Assembly: GCA_002309345.1 (NCBI GenBank)
Contig: DBWZ01000081.1
Location: forward strand, 1 to 12,305
Source: Pseudobutyrivibrio sp. UBA1225
Lineage (GTDB): Bacteria; Bacillota; Clostridia; Lachnospirales; Lachnospiraceae
DNA: 12,305 nucleotides
Direction: 5' to 3'
Each line of letters starts with the position of its first letter. Position 1 is the first letter of the stretch. Below are positions 1-6,081 of the stretch, piece by piece. Under the pieces are notes generated by a model, which saw only the letters and a list, made by a program, of their open reading frames with translations, searched no databases and had not been told where the DNA came from. The translations under genes and the position numbers were made by a program.

Positions 1-20
1 CTGCCGGGGCTTTTTCTTTT
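1..20 (+). terminator. 3' half of a probable intrinsic terminator
   Basis: The window opens with CTGCCGGGGC followed by TTTTTCTTTT. A G/C-rich arm running straight into a T tract is what the right half of a rho-independent terminator looks like on the + strand. The left arm would lie outside the window, so pairing cannot be checked. If real, it ends an upstream + strand gene and separates it from the YdcF-family gene. Confidence 0.3.
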
Positions 21-42
21 CCTGCTGGTTCACTTTTTTTCA

Positions 43-71
43 TTGTGAATTTAGAGTGACAGGGATAAAAT
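43..71 (+). promoter_or_regulatory. Candidate sigma-A promoter of the YdcF-family gene
   Basis: TTGTGA (43-48) and TAAAAT (66-71) are separated by 17 bp, with the start codon 37 bp downstream of the -10. A short inverted repeat, TTCAC (29-33) and GTGAA (45-49), overlaps the -35 and could be an operator, but it is short enough to be chance. Confidence 0.45.
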
Positions 72-108
72 ATCGCTGCAAACATATCGTGCATTTTCGG
101 AGGAATCT

Positions 109-885
109 ATGAATCGGGTTGATGCGATCAATAAACTGGGTCGATTCTGCGGCAGAAGGGATGTTGTTGAACTGACAGGGAAAGAATTGCTGCTTAAGTA
201 TGGCATTTCGCAAGCTGATGTAATGGTGCTCTTTGGCGGTTCCATCCTCTGCGGAGGTGACGTATTAGCTGAAGCGATGCGTAACAAAGCAGCAAAATAC
301 TATATGATCGTGGGAGGCTTTGGACATACCACAGCAACTCTGCGTGAGAAAATGCATGAGGCATATCCACAGATCGAGACATCAAAGCTGCAGGAGGCTG
401 AGGTATTTGATCTGTATTTGCGTGATCGGTATGGGTTTTCTGCTGATTATCTGGAAACGGCATCAACTAACTGCGGGAACAATATCACGAATATGCTTCA
501 TTTGATTGAGCAGGAGGGCATTTCCTGCAGCAACATAATTCTGTCTCAGGATGCCACGATGCAGCTGCGTATGACAGCAGGTTTGCGCAAATACTGTCCT
601 GAAATGAATATCATCAATTATTCAGCGTATCAGGCTCAGGTTGAGGAATCATCAGGAATGCTTTCATTCGTACGGGATATTTGGGGAATGTGGCCAATGG
701 ATCGGTATATCACGCTCCTGCTGGGAGAAATACCTCGGTTGAGAGATGATGAAAATGGCTATGGACCACGTGGAAAAAACTATATCGATCATGTTGATAT
801 CCCACGGGATGTAATAGAGGCATTTGAATTTCTTTCTAAAGAATATGCTATTCGAGAAGCAAATCCTGCATATGCAACAAACTGA
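109..885 (+). CDS. ydcF: YdcF-family protein (DUF218-like)
   Basis: The 258-residue protein matches the family of E. coli YdcF, a DUF218-type Rossmann-like fold reported to bind S-adenosylmethionine but of unsettled function. Visible landmarks in family order are a hydrophobic strand with GG (about 38-50), GGFGH (69-73), STNCGNN (119-125), QDATMQLR (148-155), and the very characteristic block PRLRDDENGYGPRG (209-222) followed by HVDIP. Length is close to the 266 residues of E. coli YdcF, so the gene looks complete. There is no signal peptide or membrane segment, unlike SanA/YgjQ-type DUF218 proteins. GGAGGA (99-104) sits 4 nt before the ATG and supports this start. It is followed by a strong promoter for the next genes, so it is probably transcribed alone. 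A housekeeping or nucleotide-linked role is possible, but the sequence does not say which. Confidence 0.9.
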   Translation: MNRVDAINKLGRFCGRRDVVELTGKELLLKYGISQADVMVLFGGSILCGGDVLAEAMRNKAAKYYMIVGGFGHTTATLREKMHEAYPQIETSKLQEAEVFDLYLRDRYGFSADYLETASTNCGNNITNMLHLIEQEGISCSNIILSQDATMQLRMTAGLRKYCPEMNIINYSAYQAQVEESSGMLSFVRDIWGMWPMDRYITLLLGEIPRLRDDENGYGPRGKNYIDHVDIPRDVIEAFEFLSKEYAIREANPAYATN

Positions 886-898
886 TCTATCATGGACT

Positions 899-930
899 GT
901 TCATAATGCATAATGTAGTTCATAAAATGC
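899..930 (+). repeat. Two direct repeats upstream of a strong promoter
   Basis: GTTCATAATGC (899-909) and GTTCATAAAATGC (918-930) are direct copies whose starts lie 19 bp apart, ending 9 bp before the -35 hexamer at 940. Two copies about two helical turns apart just upstream of a promoter could be binding sites for a regulator of the 1041-2358 cassette. The region is AT-rich, so chance similarity is not excluded. Confidence 0.3.
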
Positions 931-939
931 TCTATAGGT

Positions 940-968
940 TTGACAAAAAAAGTCATAAATGGTACACT
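940..968 (+). promoter_or_regulatory. Strong sigma-A promoter of the small-ORF/2TM-GAF cassette
   Basis: A perfect -35 TTGACA (940-945) and a -10 TACACT (963-968) are separated by exactly 17 bp. Transcription would start near 975, giving a 5' leader of about 65 nt before the ATG at 1041. This separates the two downstream genes from the YdcF-family gene and makes them an independent unit. Confidence 0.75.
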
Positions 969-1040
969 TAATTTGTATGTAAAGATTTCGGTAAGGTTTT
1001 CGGCTGTATACGGACTTCTCAAAAATGAGGGGGATCTAAT

Positions 1041-1232
1041 ATGCAAGGTGGAATTAATCCAATCAAAACTAGATTATCTAGGAAGATTCAAAAAAAAAGA
1101 ATGGAACTTACTTCAAAGCCAGATGTTGAAACACAAACAAAATCTATACTTGTACTTAGTTCGGGGTTGAGTAAATCCAGGCCAGTTGATGTAAAGAAAT
1201 GCTTGCTCAGGAGTGTTACAAAGGCAGGATGA
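1041..1232 (+). CDS. Small basic protein of unknown function, 63 aa
   Basis: I do not recognise this protein. It is supported as a gene by a strong AGGGGG ribosome binding site (1028-1033) placed 7 nt before the ATG, the strong promoter at 940-968, and tight linkage to the next gene, whose start codon lies 4 nt after this stop. The 63-residue product is rich in Lys, Arg and Ser. Its N-terminal half is strongly basic (RLSRKIQKKR, about 11-20). A more hydrophobic stretch, SILVLSSGLSK (about 35-45), is followed by RPVDVKKCLLR. There is no clear membrane segment or signal peptide. The coupling suggests it works with, or is controlled together with, the membrane GAF-like protein. An alternative is a leader ORF that only regulates translation of the second gene. 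Confidence 0.6.
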   Translation: MQGGINPIKTRLSRKIQKKRMELTSKPDVETQTKSILVLSSGLSKSRPVDVKKCLLRSVTKAG

Positions 1233-1236
1233 TTTT

Positions 1237-2358
1237 GTGAGTGAAGAGACAAAAAAAGTATGGGCAGAGACACGGAAGTATTTGAGTACTGTAGCTGAAG
1301 CACTAAATAAACAAATTTGGCTTAAGGTAGTGCTGCAAGCTATACCTATTATCTGGTCATCAGTAATACTCCAAGTGTTTAAATCTTCCTTATATGATAA
1401 AGAAACAGGGAACTTTACTGTATGGTCAACTGTAATAGCCAGTATACTGGCTGTATTTTCTATTTCTGTATTGATTTTGACTGGTATAAAAAGCAAGAAA
1501 GATATGGAAAAAAAGAAGGAACTAGATGTCGAAAACACAAGATATGTGAATGAAAATGCCTTGCGAAGCCAAATAGCTATTTCTGAATCCAGTCTTGAAG
1601 AACAAAGAAATCACTTGATAATTGATTACATAGAAAAGAAAGACAAAAATAAAACAGTTCCACTTTTTTTCTCAGTTGCGTTTGATGCTAAAAAACGGAT
1701 TAATATGGTATTGGAAGCAATAAAAGAATGCTTTAGTCAAGTTTCGTCCATCGAGAAAAATAGAATTTTTATTTCAGCTGCCGTAGGAGTCCAGAACACA
1801 TTTAGTTCTAAAAAAGCACATGAAATAACTTGGTGTTGGGTCGTAAAACCACCATCTGAAGGTACAATGGAACTGAATGATCTACTTAAAAATGAAAATA
1901 CTATGTTCCGAAAGGTTGTGGATGGTGTACCGTTCTTATATTGCAATGATAAGCAACAGGCTGTTGATAAGAAAAAGTATGTTTTTGACAATTTGGACGC
2001 AACATATGATAACAATGGTTCTATTATTTGTTTTGAAGTAGCAGATCAAATATTAAAATACAAAATAAGAATGATAGTCAGTATTTCCACATATACGAAA
2101 GTCTATGATGGAGATGATGAGGATTTTATTAAGAGTCTTTATGATGATAGAATTCGCGCAATTATAATTGAGCAGTTTCTGGAAGAGCTTAAAGAAGATC
2201 TGGCACTGTATTTTTTACAAGAATCTTTTCTTGGCAATGAGTCTGAACATATTGAGATGAAAGATTATCATTTCTCATCACAGCGTACTAGACAACTAAA
2301 CCCCGAGCAAATCCCAAAACCCGAGGGACCTATCAGGTCTGGGACAAAAGAAGGTTGA
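1237..2358 (+). CDS. Two-TM membrane protein with coiled coil and GAF-like domain
   Basis: The likely start is GTG 1237, because AGG..AGGA (1222-1229) sits 7 nt before it and the preceding small gene ends just upstream. A GTG at 1213 in the same frame would overlap its own AGGAG. From 1237 the product is 373 residues. Two hydrophobic segments (about 28-48 and 61-83) anchor it in the membrane. A charged, heptad-like helix follows (about 84-132). The remainder (about 142-327) alternates helix and strand in the order of a GAF domain: an entry helix, strands ISAAVGV and ITWCWVV, a DGVPFLYCND segment, NNGSIICFEV, a YKIRMIVSIST strand, and a closing helix ending FLEELKEDLALYFL. GAF domains commonly bind small ligands or cyclic nucleotides. 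No kinase, cyclase or nuclease domain follows, and the tail (about 345-373) is polar and Pro-rich. A sensor or 2TM-type effector in a defence or stress unit is an inference from architecture only. The composition is more AT-rich than the YdcF-family gene, suggesting separate origin. Confidence 0.8.
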   Translation: MSEETKKVWAETRKYLSTVAEALNKQIWLKVVLQAIPIIWSSVILQVFKSSLYDKETGNFTVWSTVIASILAVFSISVLILTGIKSKKDMEKKKELDVENTRYVNENALRSQIAISESSLEEQRNHLIIDYIEKKDKNKTVPLFFSVAFDAKKRINMVLEAIKECFSQVSSIEKNRIFISAAVGVQNTFSSKKAHEITWCWVVKPPSEGTMELNDLLKNENTMFRKVVDGVPFLYCNDKQQAVDKKKYVFDNLDATYDNNGSIICFEVADQILKYKIRMIVSISTYTKVYDGDDEDFIKSLYDDRIRAIIIEQFLEELKEDLALYFLQESFLGNESEHIEMKDYHFSSQRTRQLNPEQIPKPEGPIRSGTKEG

Positions 2359-2410
2359 TTTTCATTTTCCTGGTTTGTCTCTGCTCTGATTATGTTTGCA
2401 ACCCATTATC

Positions 2411-2557
2411 TCAGTTTTTTTTATAAAATGAAGTAATATAGCCATCTGCATTGAACTGCAGTCTTTTAGCCCAGGGAGTAGTCCTGCCTATCTGCTCGCA
2501 AATTGAATCAAGTGAAATATCGGGTTCGGCTTCAATGATGAGTTCATCATGGACATG
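2411..2557 (-). pseudogene. C-terminal remnant of phage-type family A DNA polymerase
   Basis: Read on the - strand from 2557 down to the TGA at 2411-2413, the frame gives HVHDELIIEAEPDIS, then SICEQIGRTTPWAKR and DGYITSFYKKN before the stop, 48 residues in all. VHDE is motif C of family A (Pol I-type) polymerases, holding a catalytic carboxylate. The GRTxPWAxxL and ADGYxxxFYKK tail is typical of the phage and mobile-element polymerases of Firmicutes. Everything before motif C is missing: upstream lie the 31-bp repeats and an in-frame TGA. No start codon or ribosome binding site accompanies the fragment. It is a dead piece of a prophage or conjugative element, showing that this junction has been rearranged. 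Confidence 0.8.
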
Positions 2558-2620
2558 GGTACTGTCAATAGTTTTGCGCAAATTTATCTGGTACTGTCAA
2601 TAGTTTTGCGCAAATTTATC
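2558..2620. repeat. 31-bp tandem direct repeat, possible IS21-like end
   Basis: Two identical 31-bp copies (2558-2588 and 2590-2620) are separated by one base. Each starts GGTACTGTCAATAG and continues TTTTGCGCAAATTTATC. The repeat abuts the first retained codon of the polymerase remnant, so the rearrangement edge falls here. Multiple copies of a TGTCAATAG..TTTGCGCAAA-type sequence resemble the repeated transposase-binding sites at the ends of IS21-family elements. That resemblance is from memory, and no istA or istB gene is present, so the transposon assignment is tentative. The repeat itself is directly visible. Confidence 0.9.
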
Positions 2621-2657
2621 CTTAACCGCCTTGGCTGTCCAACACCAGACTGGGCAT

Positions 2658-2701
2658 CTGCCGTCAAGGGTGCCGCCCACTTGCCTTTCCCTTGACAGCA
2701 G
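2658..2701. repeat. 13-bp imperfect inverted repeat (stem-loop)
   Basis: CTGCCGTCAAGGG (2658-2670) matches the reverse complement of CCCTTGACAGCAG (2689-2701) at 12 of 13 positions, with an 18-nt loop. It lies 13 bp beyond the stop codon of the MATE gene. It could fold as a transcript-end hairpin, but the - strand shows no T tract after it, so it is not a standard intrinsic terminator. It may instead belong to the mobile-element debris between 2558 and 2701, for example as a hairpin after a lost transposase gene. The stretch 2621-2657 shows nothing further. Confidence 0.6.
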
Positions 2702-2714
2702 GGAATCAATAATC

Positions 2715-4055
2715 TCATGAGTTACCTTTATATTTCAGCCACTTCATTCCATAGAAACGATAATGGCCTATACAGGCTCTGACTAATAAGCCAAGAACAT
2801 GTGCAATAATAATACCATCAATTCCCATATTCATTTTGAAGGCAAAGAAATATGAAAACGGTAAGCGAATTATCCAGACACCTATAATTGTTTCTACCAT
2901 GACAAACGTTGCATCACCACCAGCACGCATAGCAGGGTCTATAGAATTGACTGATAAAGCGGGAATAGCTGCACCAAAGAATAGCAGTAAAGAACGTTTT
3001 GCGATAAGGATTACCTCTGGATCTCTGGTATACAGCGAAATCAAAGGTTCTTGAAAAATGAGCAGGGCAATGTATAATCCGATTACCAATGGAACTGCTG
3101 CAAGAAAGATCAAATATGCCTTTTTCTTTGCTCTTAGTGTTTCACCAGCACCTATACTTTGTCCAACAAATGTATTTTCAACAGTAACATTGACACTATC
3201 AAATAAATGTGCAAAACCACTTAAGGAGTTGGCAATTTGGAAAGCAGTTGCGTTTTTTGTCCCTAAACTTACAACCATACTGTTAGCTAAGACATATCCT
3301 ATCTCAATAAAACTGCCCTCTATAGCTGTGGGAAGACCAACTCGTAAAATACGACGAATAATAGGAATATCTATTTTTTTGCAACGTCTTAGCTGAACTT
3401 TTATAATACCTTTATTCCTCATAATTAGTATAAAAGCTAACATACCTCCTAGTGTTCGAGCAACGACATTACTAAGCCCTGCACCTATAATACTCATTTT
3501 ACTAGATACGATGAAAAGATAGGCAGAAATAATATGCGTAACATTTACTACTATCATTACAATCAACGGTTTTAGTGAATCACCAGAAGCGCGAAGTATA
3601 TTGAGAAGAACAAGATAAAATGCCATGCCAGGAATGCTATAAATAGTAATCCTAAAATATAGAACTGCTTCCTTGTAAAGATTATTATCAGCACCAGGCA
3701 TGATAAGCTTAACAAACATTTTGTTTATAACCAGAGAAAAAAAAGAAAGCAGCAATGAAAATACTAAAGTGAGTACTAGAGCCTGTTCGGTAGCACGAGA
3801 TGCTTTTACGTAATCCTGGGACCCGGTCAGGTTAGAAATATATACTGCGGAGCCAACAGAAAGAATTGTAATTAATGCGGTATATACACACATGACATTG
3901 TTAATTGTGCTTACAGCTGTTAAGGAACTATCTGATATCTTTCCAAACAGGATAGAAAGTACTAATGTCATAAATTGGGTAAACGTTACTTCTGCAACAA
4001 CAGGTAATACAAAGCGAGCGATCTTCCTATAGTCGAACTGCCAACTATTAATCAT
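2715..4055 (-). CDS. MATE-family efflux transporter
   Basis: The 446-residue polytopic membrane protein has about twelve hydrophobic segments arranged as two MatE halves (roughly 10-220 and 230-440). MATE proteins export cationic drugs or metabolites in exchange for Na+ or H+. Typical landmarks are the entry LPVVAEVTFTQFM (17-29), ILRASGDSLKP after the fourth to fifth helices, and the second-half counterpart DPAMRAGGD. Length is normal for the family, so the gene looks intact. The ATG lies 2 nt after the stop of the dehydrogenase gene, so it is almost certainly translated as the last gene of the carbohydrate operon. A MATE exporter is an unusual member of a sugar-use operon. It might export a toxic intermediate or an end product, or have been captured by chance. 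Substrate cannot be read from sequence. Confidence 0.9.
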   Translation of the reverse strand: MINSWQFDYRKIARFVLPVVAEVTFTQFMTLVLSILFGKISDSSLTAVSTINNVMCVYTALITILSVGSAVYISNLTGSQDYVKASRATEQALVLTLVFSLLLSFFSLVINKMFVKLIMPGADNNLYKEAVLYFRITIYSIPGMAFYLVLLNILRASGDSLKPLIVMIVVNVTHIISAYLFIVSSKMSIIGAGLSNVVARTLGGMLAFILIMRNKGIIKVQLRRCKKIDIPIIRRILRVGLPTAIEGSFIEIGYVLANSMVVSLGTKNATAFQIANSLSGFAHLFDSVNVTVENTFVGQSIGAGETLRAKKKAYLIFLAAVPLVIGLYIALLIFQEPLISLYTRDPEVILIAKRSLLLFFGAAIPALSVNSIDPAMRAGGDATFVMVETIIGVWIIRLPFSYFFAFKMNMGIDGIIIAHVLGLLVRACIGHYRFYGMKWLKYKGNS

Positions 4056-4057
4056 GT

Positions 4058-5122
4058 TTATACCCTCAGAGAATCCGAAATATTATCAAATGAGAGAATA
4101 ACTTTTAATGCTTTGCGAGTTCTTATGAGAGAAATTGCTTGATTTATCTGAGTAAAAGGTAATACATGAGAATAATAGTCTTTAGGGACAATTAGCTTCC
4201 TTTGGATTAATCCTACAGTCTCTGGCATTATAGAATACTCTCCTACCGGATAATTCAGCATATAGAGTTTAACTCCATTTTGTATATTCCTTAGATTCAT
4301 GCACCTATCATTTTGATTTAGAACACCGATTGATGCAATTATTCCCCCTTTCTTTACGAAATAACTTCCTTCACATAATAGTTTTGTAGATCCAACAGCA
4401 TCAACTACGACATCAAATAGCCGGTTACCAATTATTGAAACAGTGTCTTCAGTTTTTGAGTTTATGCAAAAGTCTACGCCGGAAACACTTTTTGCATGTG
4501 CTAATCTATCATAGTTGTGACCTACCATGATTATTGAATGAGCACCTCTAAGCTTCATGAATTTCGATATCATCTGTCCCATTGGACCATCGCCATATAC
4601 CAAAATATCGTGATTTTGTTGGATATCAAGATTATTAACAGCGCTATAGCTTTCACACAAGGAAAGGAGAACACCGCCATCAATATAATCAAAATCAGAT
4701 GGTATAAATCCCTGAAGGGGGAAAGGAAGGTCATTAGGTGAATGACCATCTTCGATGAAAGAACGGTTATCACATACTAGACCGTATTCAGCCATTCCAC
4801 CGTAGGTTTTTGTATAACCATTTCCAACATTAGTTCGAAGATTAGGATGAATCACTCGGTCGCCAATATGCAGATATCTTACCTTCTTGCCGACAGCAAC
4901 AATTTCACCACATCCTTCATGGCCTAATATTGTTGGAAATCCGGCAAATCGATCGGCTTTTGTCATATGTCCATCAATAATTGCTAAATCCGTTCCAGAA
5001 CATAGACCACAGGCATGTACTTTAACTAAAGCCTCATACTCTCCATGTTGAGGAATTGGAACATCATCAACAATCTGAACATCATTCGTATTAATTACAG
5101 CAACTGCTTTCATATAGTTCAA
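4058..5122 (-). CDS. Zinc-type alcohol/polyol dehydrogenase (MDR family)
   Basis: This is a medium-chain dehydrogenase of 354 residues that would oxidise or reduce a sugar alcohol, keto-sugar or similar carbonyl with NAD(P). An N-terminal GroES-like domain carries the catalytic zinc ligand candidates Cys38 (ACGLCSGTD) and His68-Glu69 (GHEGCGEIVAVG), with a possible further ligand at Glu157. The Rossmann domain begins at VYGDGPMG (175-182), a GxGxxG-type nucleotide loop. The usual four-cysteine structural zinc lobe (about 90-115) is absent and replaced by HPNLRTNVGNGYTKTYGG. The start is best placed at TTG 5120-5122, because GGAGGAA (5131-5137) lies 8 nt before it. The ATG at 5111-5113 (MKAVAV, the commoner family beginning) would be 17 nt from that site, so either is possible. 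It sits 21 nt after the DapA-family gene and 2 nt before the MATE gene, suggesting a step next to the lyase reaction. Confidence 0.88.
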   Translation of the reverse strand: MNYMKAVAVINTNDVQIVDDVPIPQHGEYEALVKVHACGLCSGTDLAIIDGHMTKADRFAGFPTILGHEGCGEIVAVGKKVRYLHIGDRVIHPNLRTNVGNGYTKTYGGMAEYGLVCDNRSFIEDGHSPNDLPFPLQGFIPSDFDYIDGGVLLSLCESYSAVNNLDIQQNHDILVYGDGPMGQMISKFMKLRGAHSIIMVGHNYDRLAHAKSVSGVDFCINSKTEDTVSIIGNRLFDVVVDAVGSTKLLCEGSYFVKKGGIIASIGVLNQNDRCMNLRNIQNGVKLYMLNYPVGEYSIMPETVGLIQRKLIVPKDYYSHVLPFTQINQAISLIRTRKALKVILSFDNISDSLRV

Positions 5123-5143
5123 GATTATATTTCCTCCACTACT

Positions 5144-6058
5144 CTATAGTTTTGTCATCAAGTTTTCTCCCAATTCAGCAGATAATACATCCAGCTTATT
5201 AAATAATATCTTTTCGTCTTTTGCTGTAACGGTATGAAGTGGATAACGAGTTGTACTGCCAGCAAGACCTCGCCATTTCATTGCAGCTTTAGACCCTGGT
5301 ATTTCACCACATGAATAGACGGTTTCTGTGATTTGAATGGCTTTTCGCTGATAATCCAAAGCTTCATTATGATTACCTAATATCCATTGTGTGTAGGCAT
5401 TCTTTAGCGCTCCAGGGAATACAGTGGAAATACCAGAAATCACACCATCGCACCCCATTTCGGCGAAGGATGTAAAAAATCTATCATGTCCATGTAGTAC
5501 ACTGAATCCTGCTTTAATACGTAAGTAATCCAATGTCATGTATAAATCTGCATATGAGTACTTGATTCCAATGATATTCTCATATCTGTCAGTTAATCGT
5601 TTAAGTACTGGAATTGAGATGCTGTTACTCGCACATTGTGGTATTGAATAAAGATATACAGGAAAATCACGAGGTAGATTGTCAAGAACATGACAATAGT
5701 AATGGTATAGTTCATCGTCGGATATTTTATAGAACATCGGCGTGACTATGCCTACGCCATCGGCTCCGCATTCGACAGCATCTTTACATAATGCGATGGT
5801 ATCTTGGATATTACTTGCACCACAGTGTATAAAAACAGGTATTCTTGAATTACAAGCATCCACTACTGCGTGGGCAATTAGTTTTCGCTCATCAATACTG
5901 AGTGCCAACATTTCACCTGTAGTCCCGCATGGGTATAAGCCATCAACGCCATTATTCACAAGGAAATCAGTCAAACGTTTTACAGCTTCATAATCGACTT
6001 TTCCGGTTCTTGTCATGGGTGTCAGCATTGCAGTAACTAAGCCTGACAGTTTTTTCAT
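5144..6058 (-). CDS. DapA/NAL-family Schiff-base aldolase or dehydratase
   Basis: The 304-residue TIM-barrel protein belongs to the dihydrodipicolinate synthase / N-acetylneuraminate lyase family, which forms a lysine Schiff base with 2-keto acids. The family motifs are in place: GTTGE (45-49) for carboxylate binding, Tyr137 in YLYSIP, and the catalytic Lys166 in GIKYS. The arginine expected two residues after the Pro of YNVPxR in true dihydrodipicolinate synthases is not present (Cys142), so lysine biosynthesis is unlikely. A sugar-acid substrate, such as a 2-keto-3-deoxy acid or a nonulosonic acid, fits better and agrees with the operon. The exact reaction (lyase or dehydratase) cannot be fixed from motifs. 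GGAGG (6068-6072) lies 9 nt before the ATG. It follows the propeller enzyme by 23 nt and precedes the dehydrogenase by 21 nt. Confidence 0.88.
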   Translation of the reverse strand: MKKLSGLVTAMLTPMTRTGKVDYEAVKRLTDFLVNNGVDGLYPCGTTGEMLALSIDERKLIAHAVVDACNSRIPVFIHCGASNIQDTIALCKDAVECGADGVGIVTPMFYKISDDELYHYYCHVLDNLPRDFPVYLYSIPQCASNSISIPVLKRLTDRYENIIGIKYSYADLYMTLDYLRIKAGFSVLHGHDRFFTSFAEMGCDGVISGISTVFPGALKNAYTQWILGNHNEALDYQRKAIQITETVYSCGEIPGSKAAMKWRGLAGSTTRYPLHTVTAKDEKILFNKLDVLSAELGENLMTKL

Positions 6059-6081
6059 CTTTCGCAGCCTCCAACCTATTA

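Noticed and set aside
1213..1236. Start of the 2TM/GAF gene at GTG 1213.
   Set aside because: The AGGAG nearest to it overlaps the GTG itself. GTG 1237 has a properly spaced AGG..AGGA site and follows the stop of the small ORF.
1737..2015. A 92-codon open frame on the - strand inside the 2TM/GAF gene.
   Set aside because: It lies wholly antisense to a well supported gene, has no ribosome site, and reads as low-information translation.
2327..2339. Hairpin GACCT-ATC-AGGTC near the end of the 2TM/GAF gene as a terminator.
   Set aside because: It lies inside the coding region and is not followed by a T tract. The T run at 2414-2421 has no stem directly before it.
2359..2714. CRISPR array suggested by the short tandem repeat.
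   Set aside because: There are only two copies with one base between them, and no spacers or cas genes.
2836..3396. Two + strand open frames inside the MATE gene.
   Set aside because: They are antisense shadows of a clear membrane protein and have no family features.
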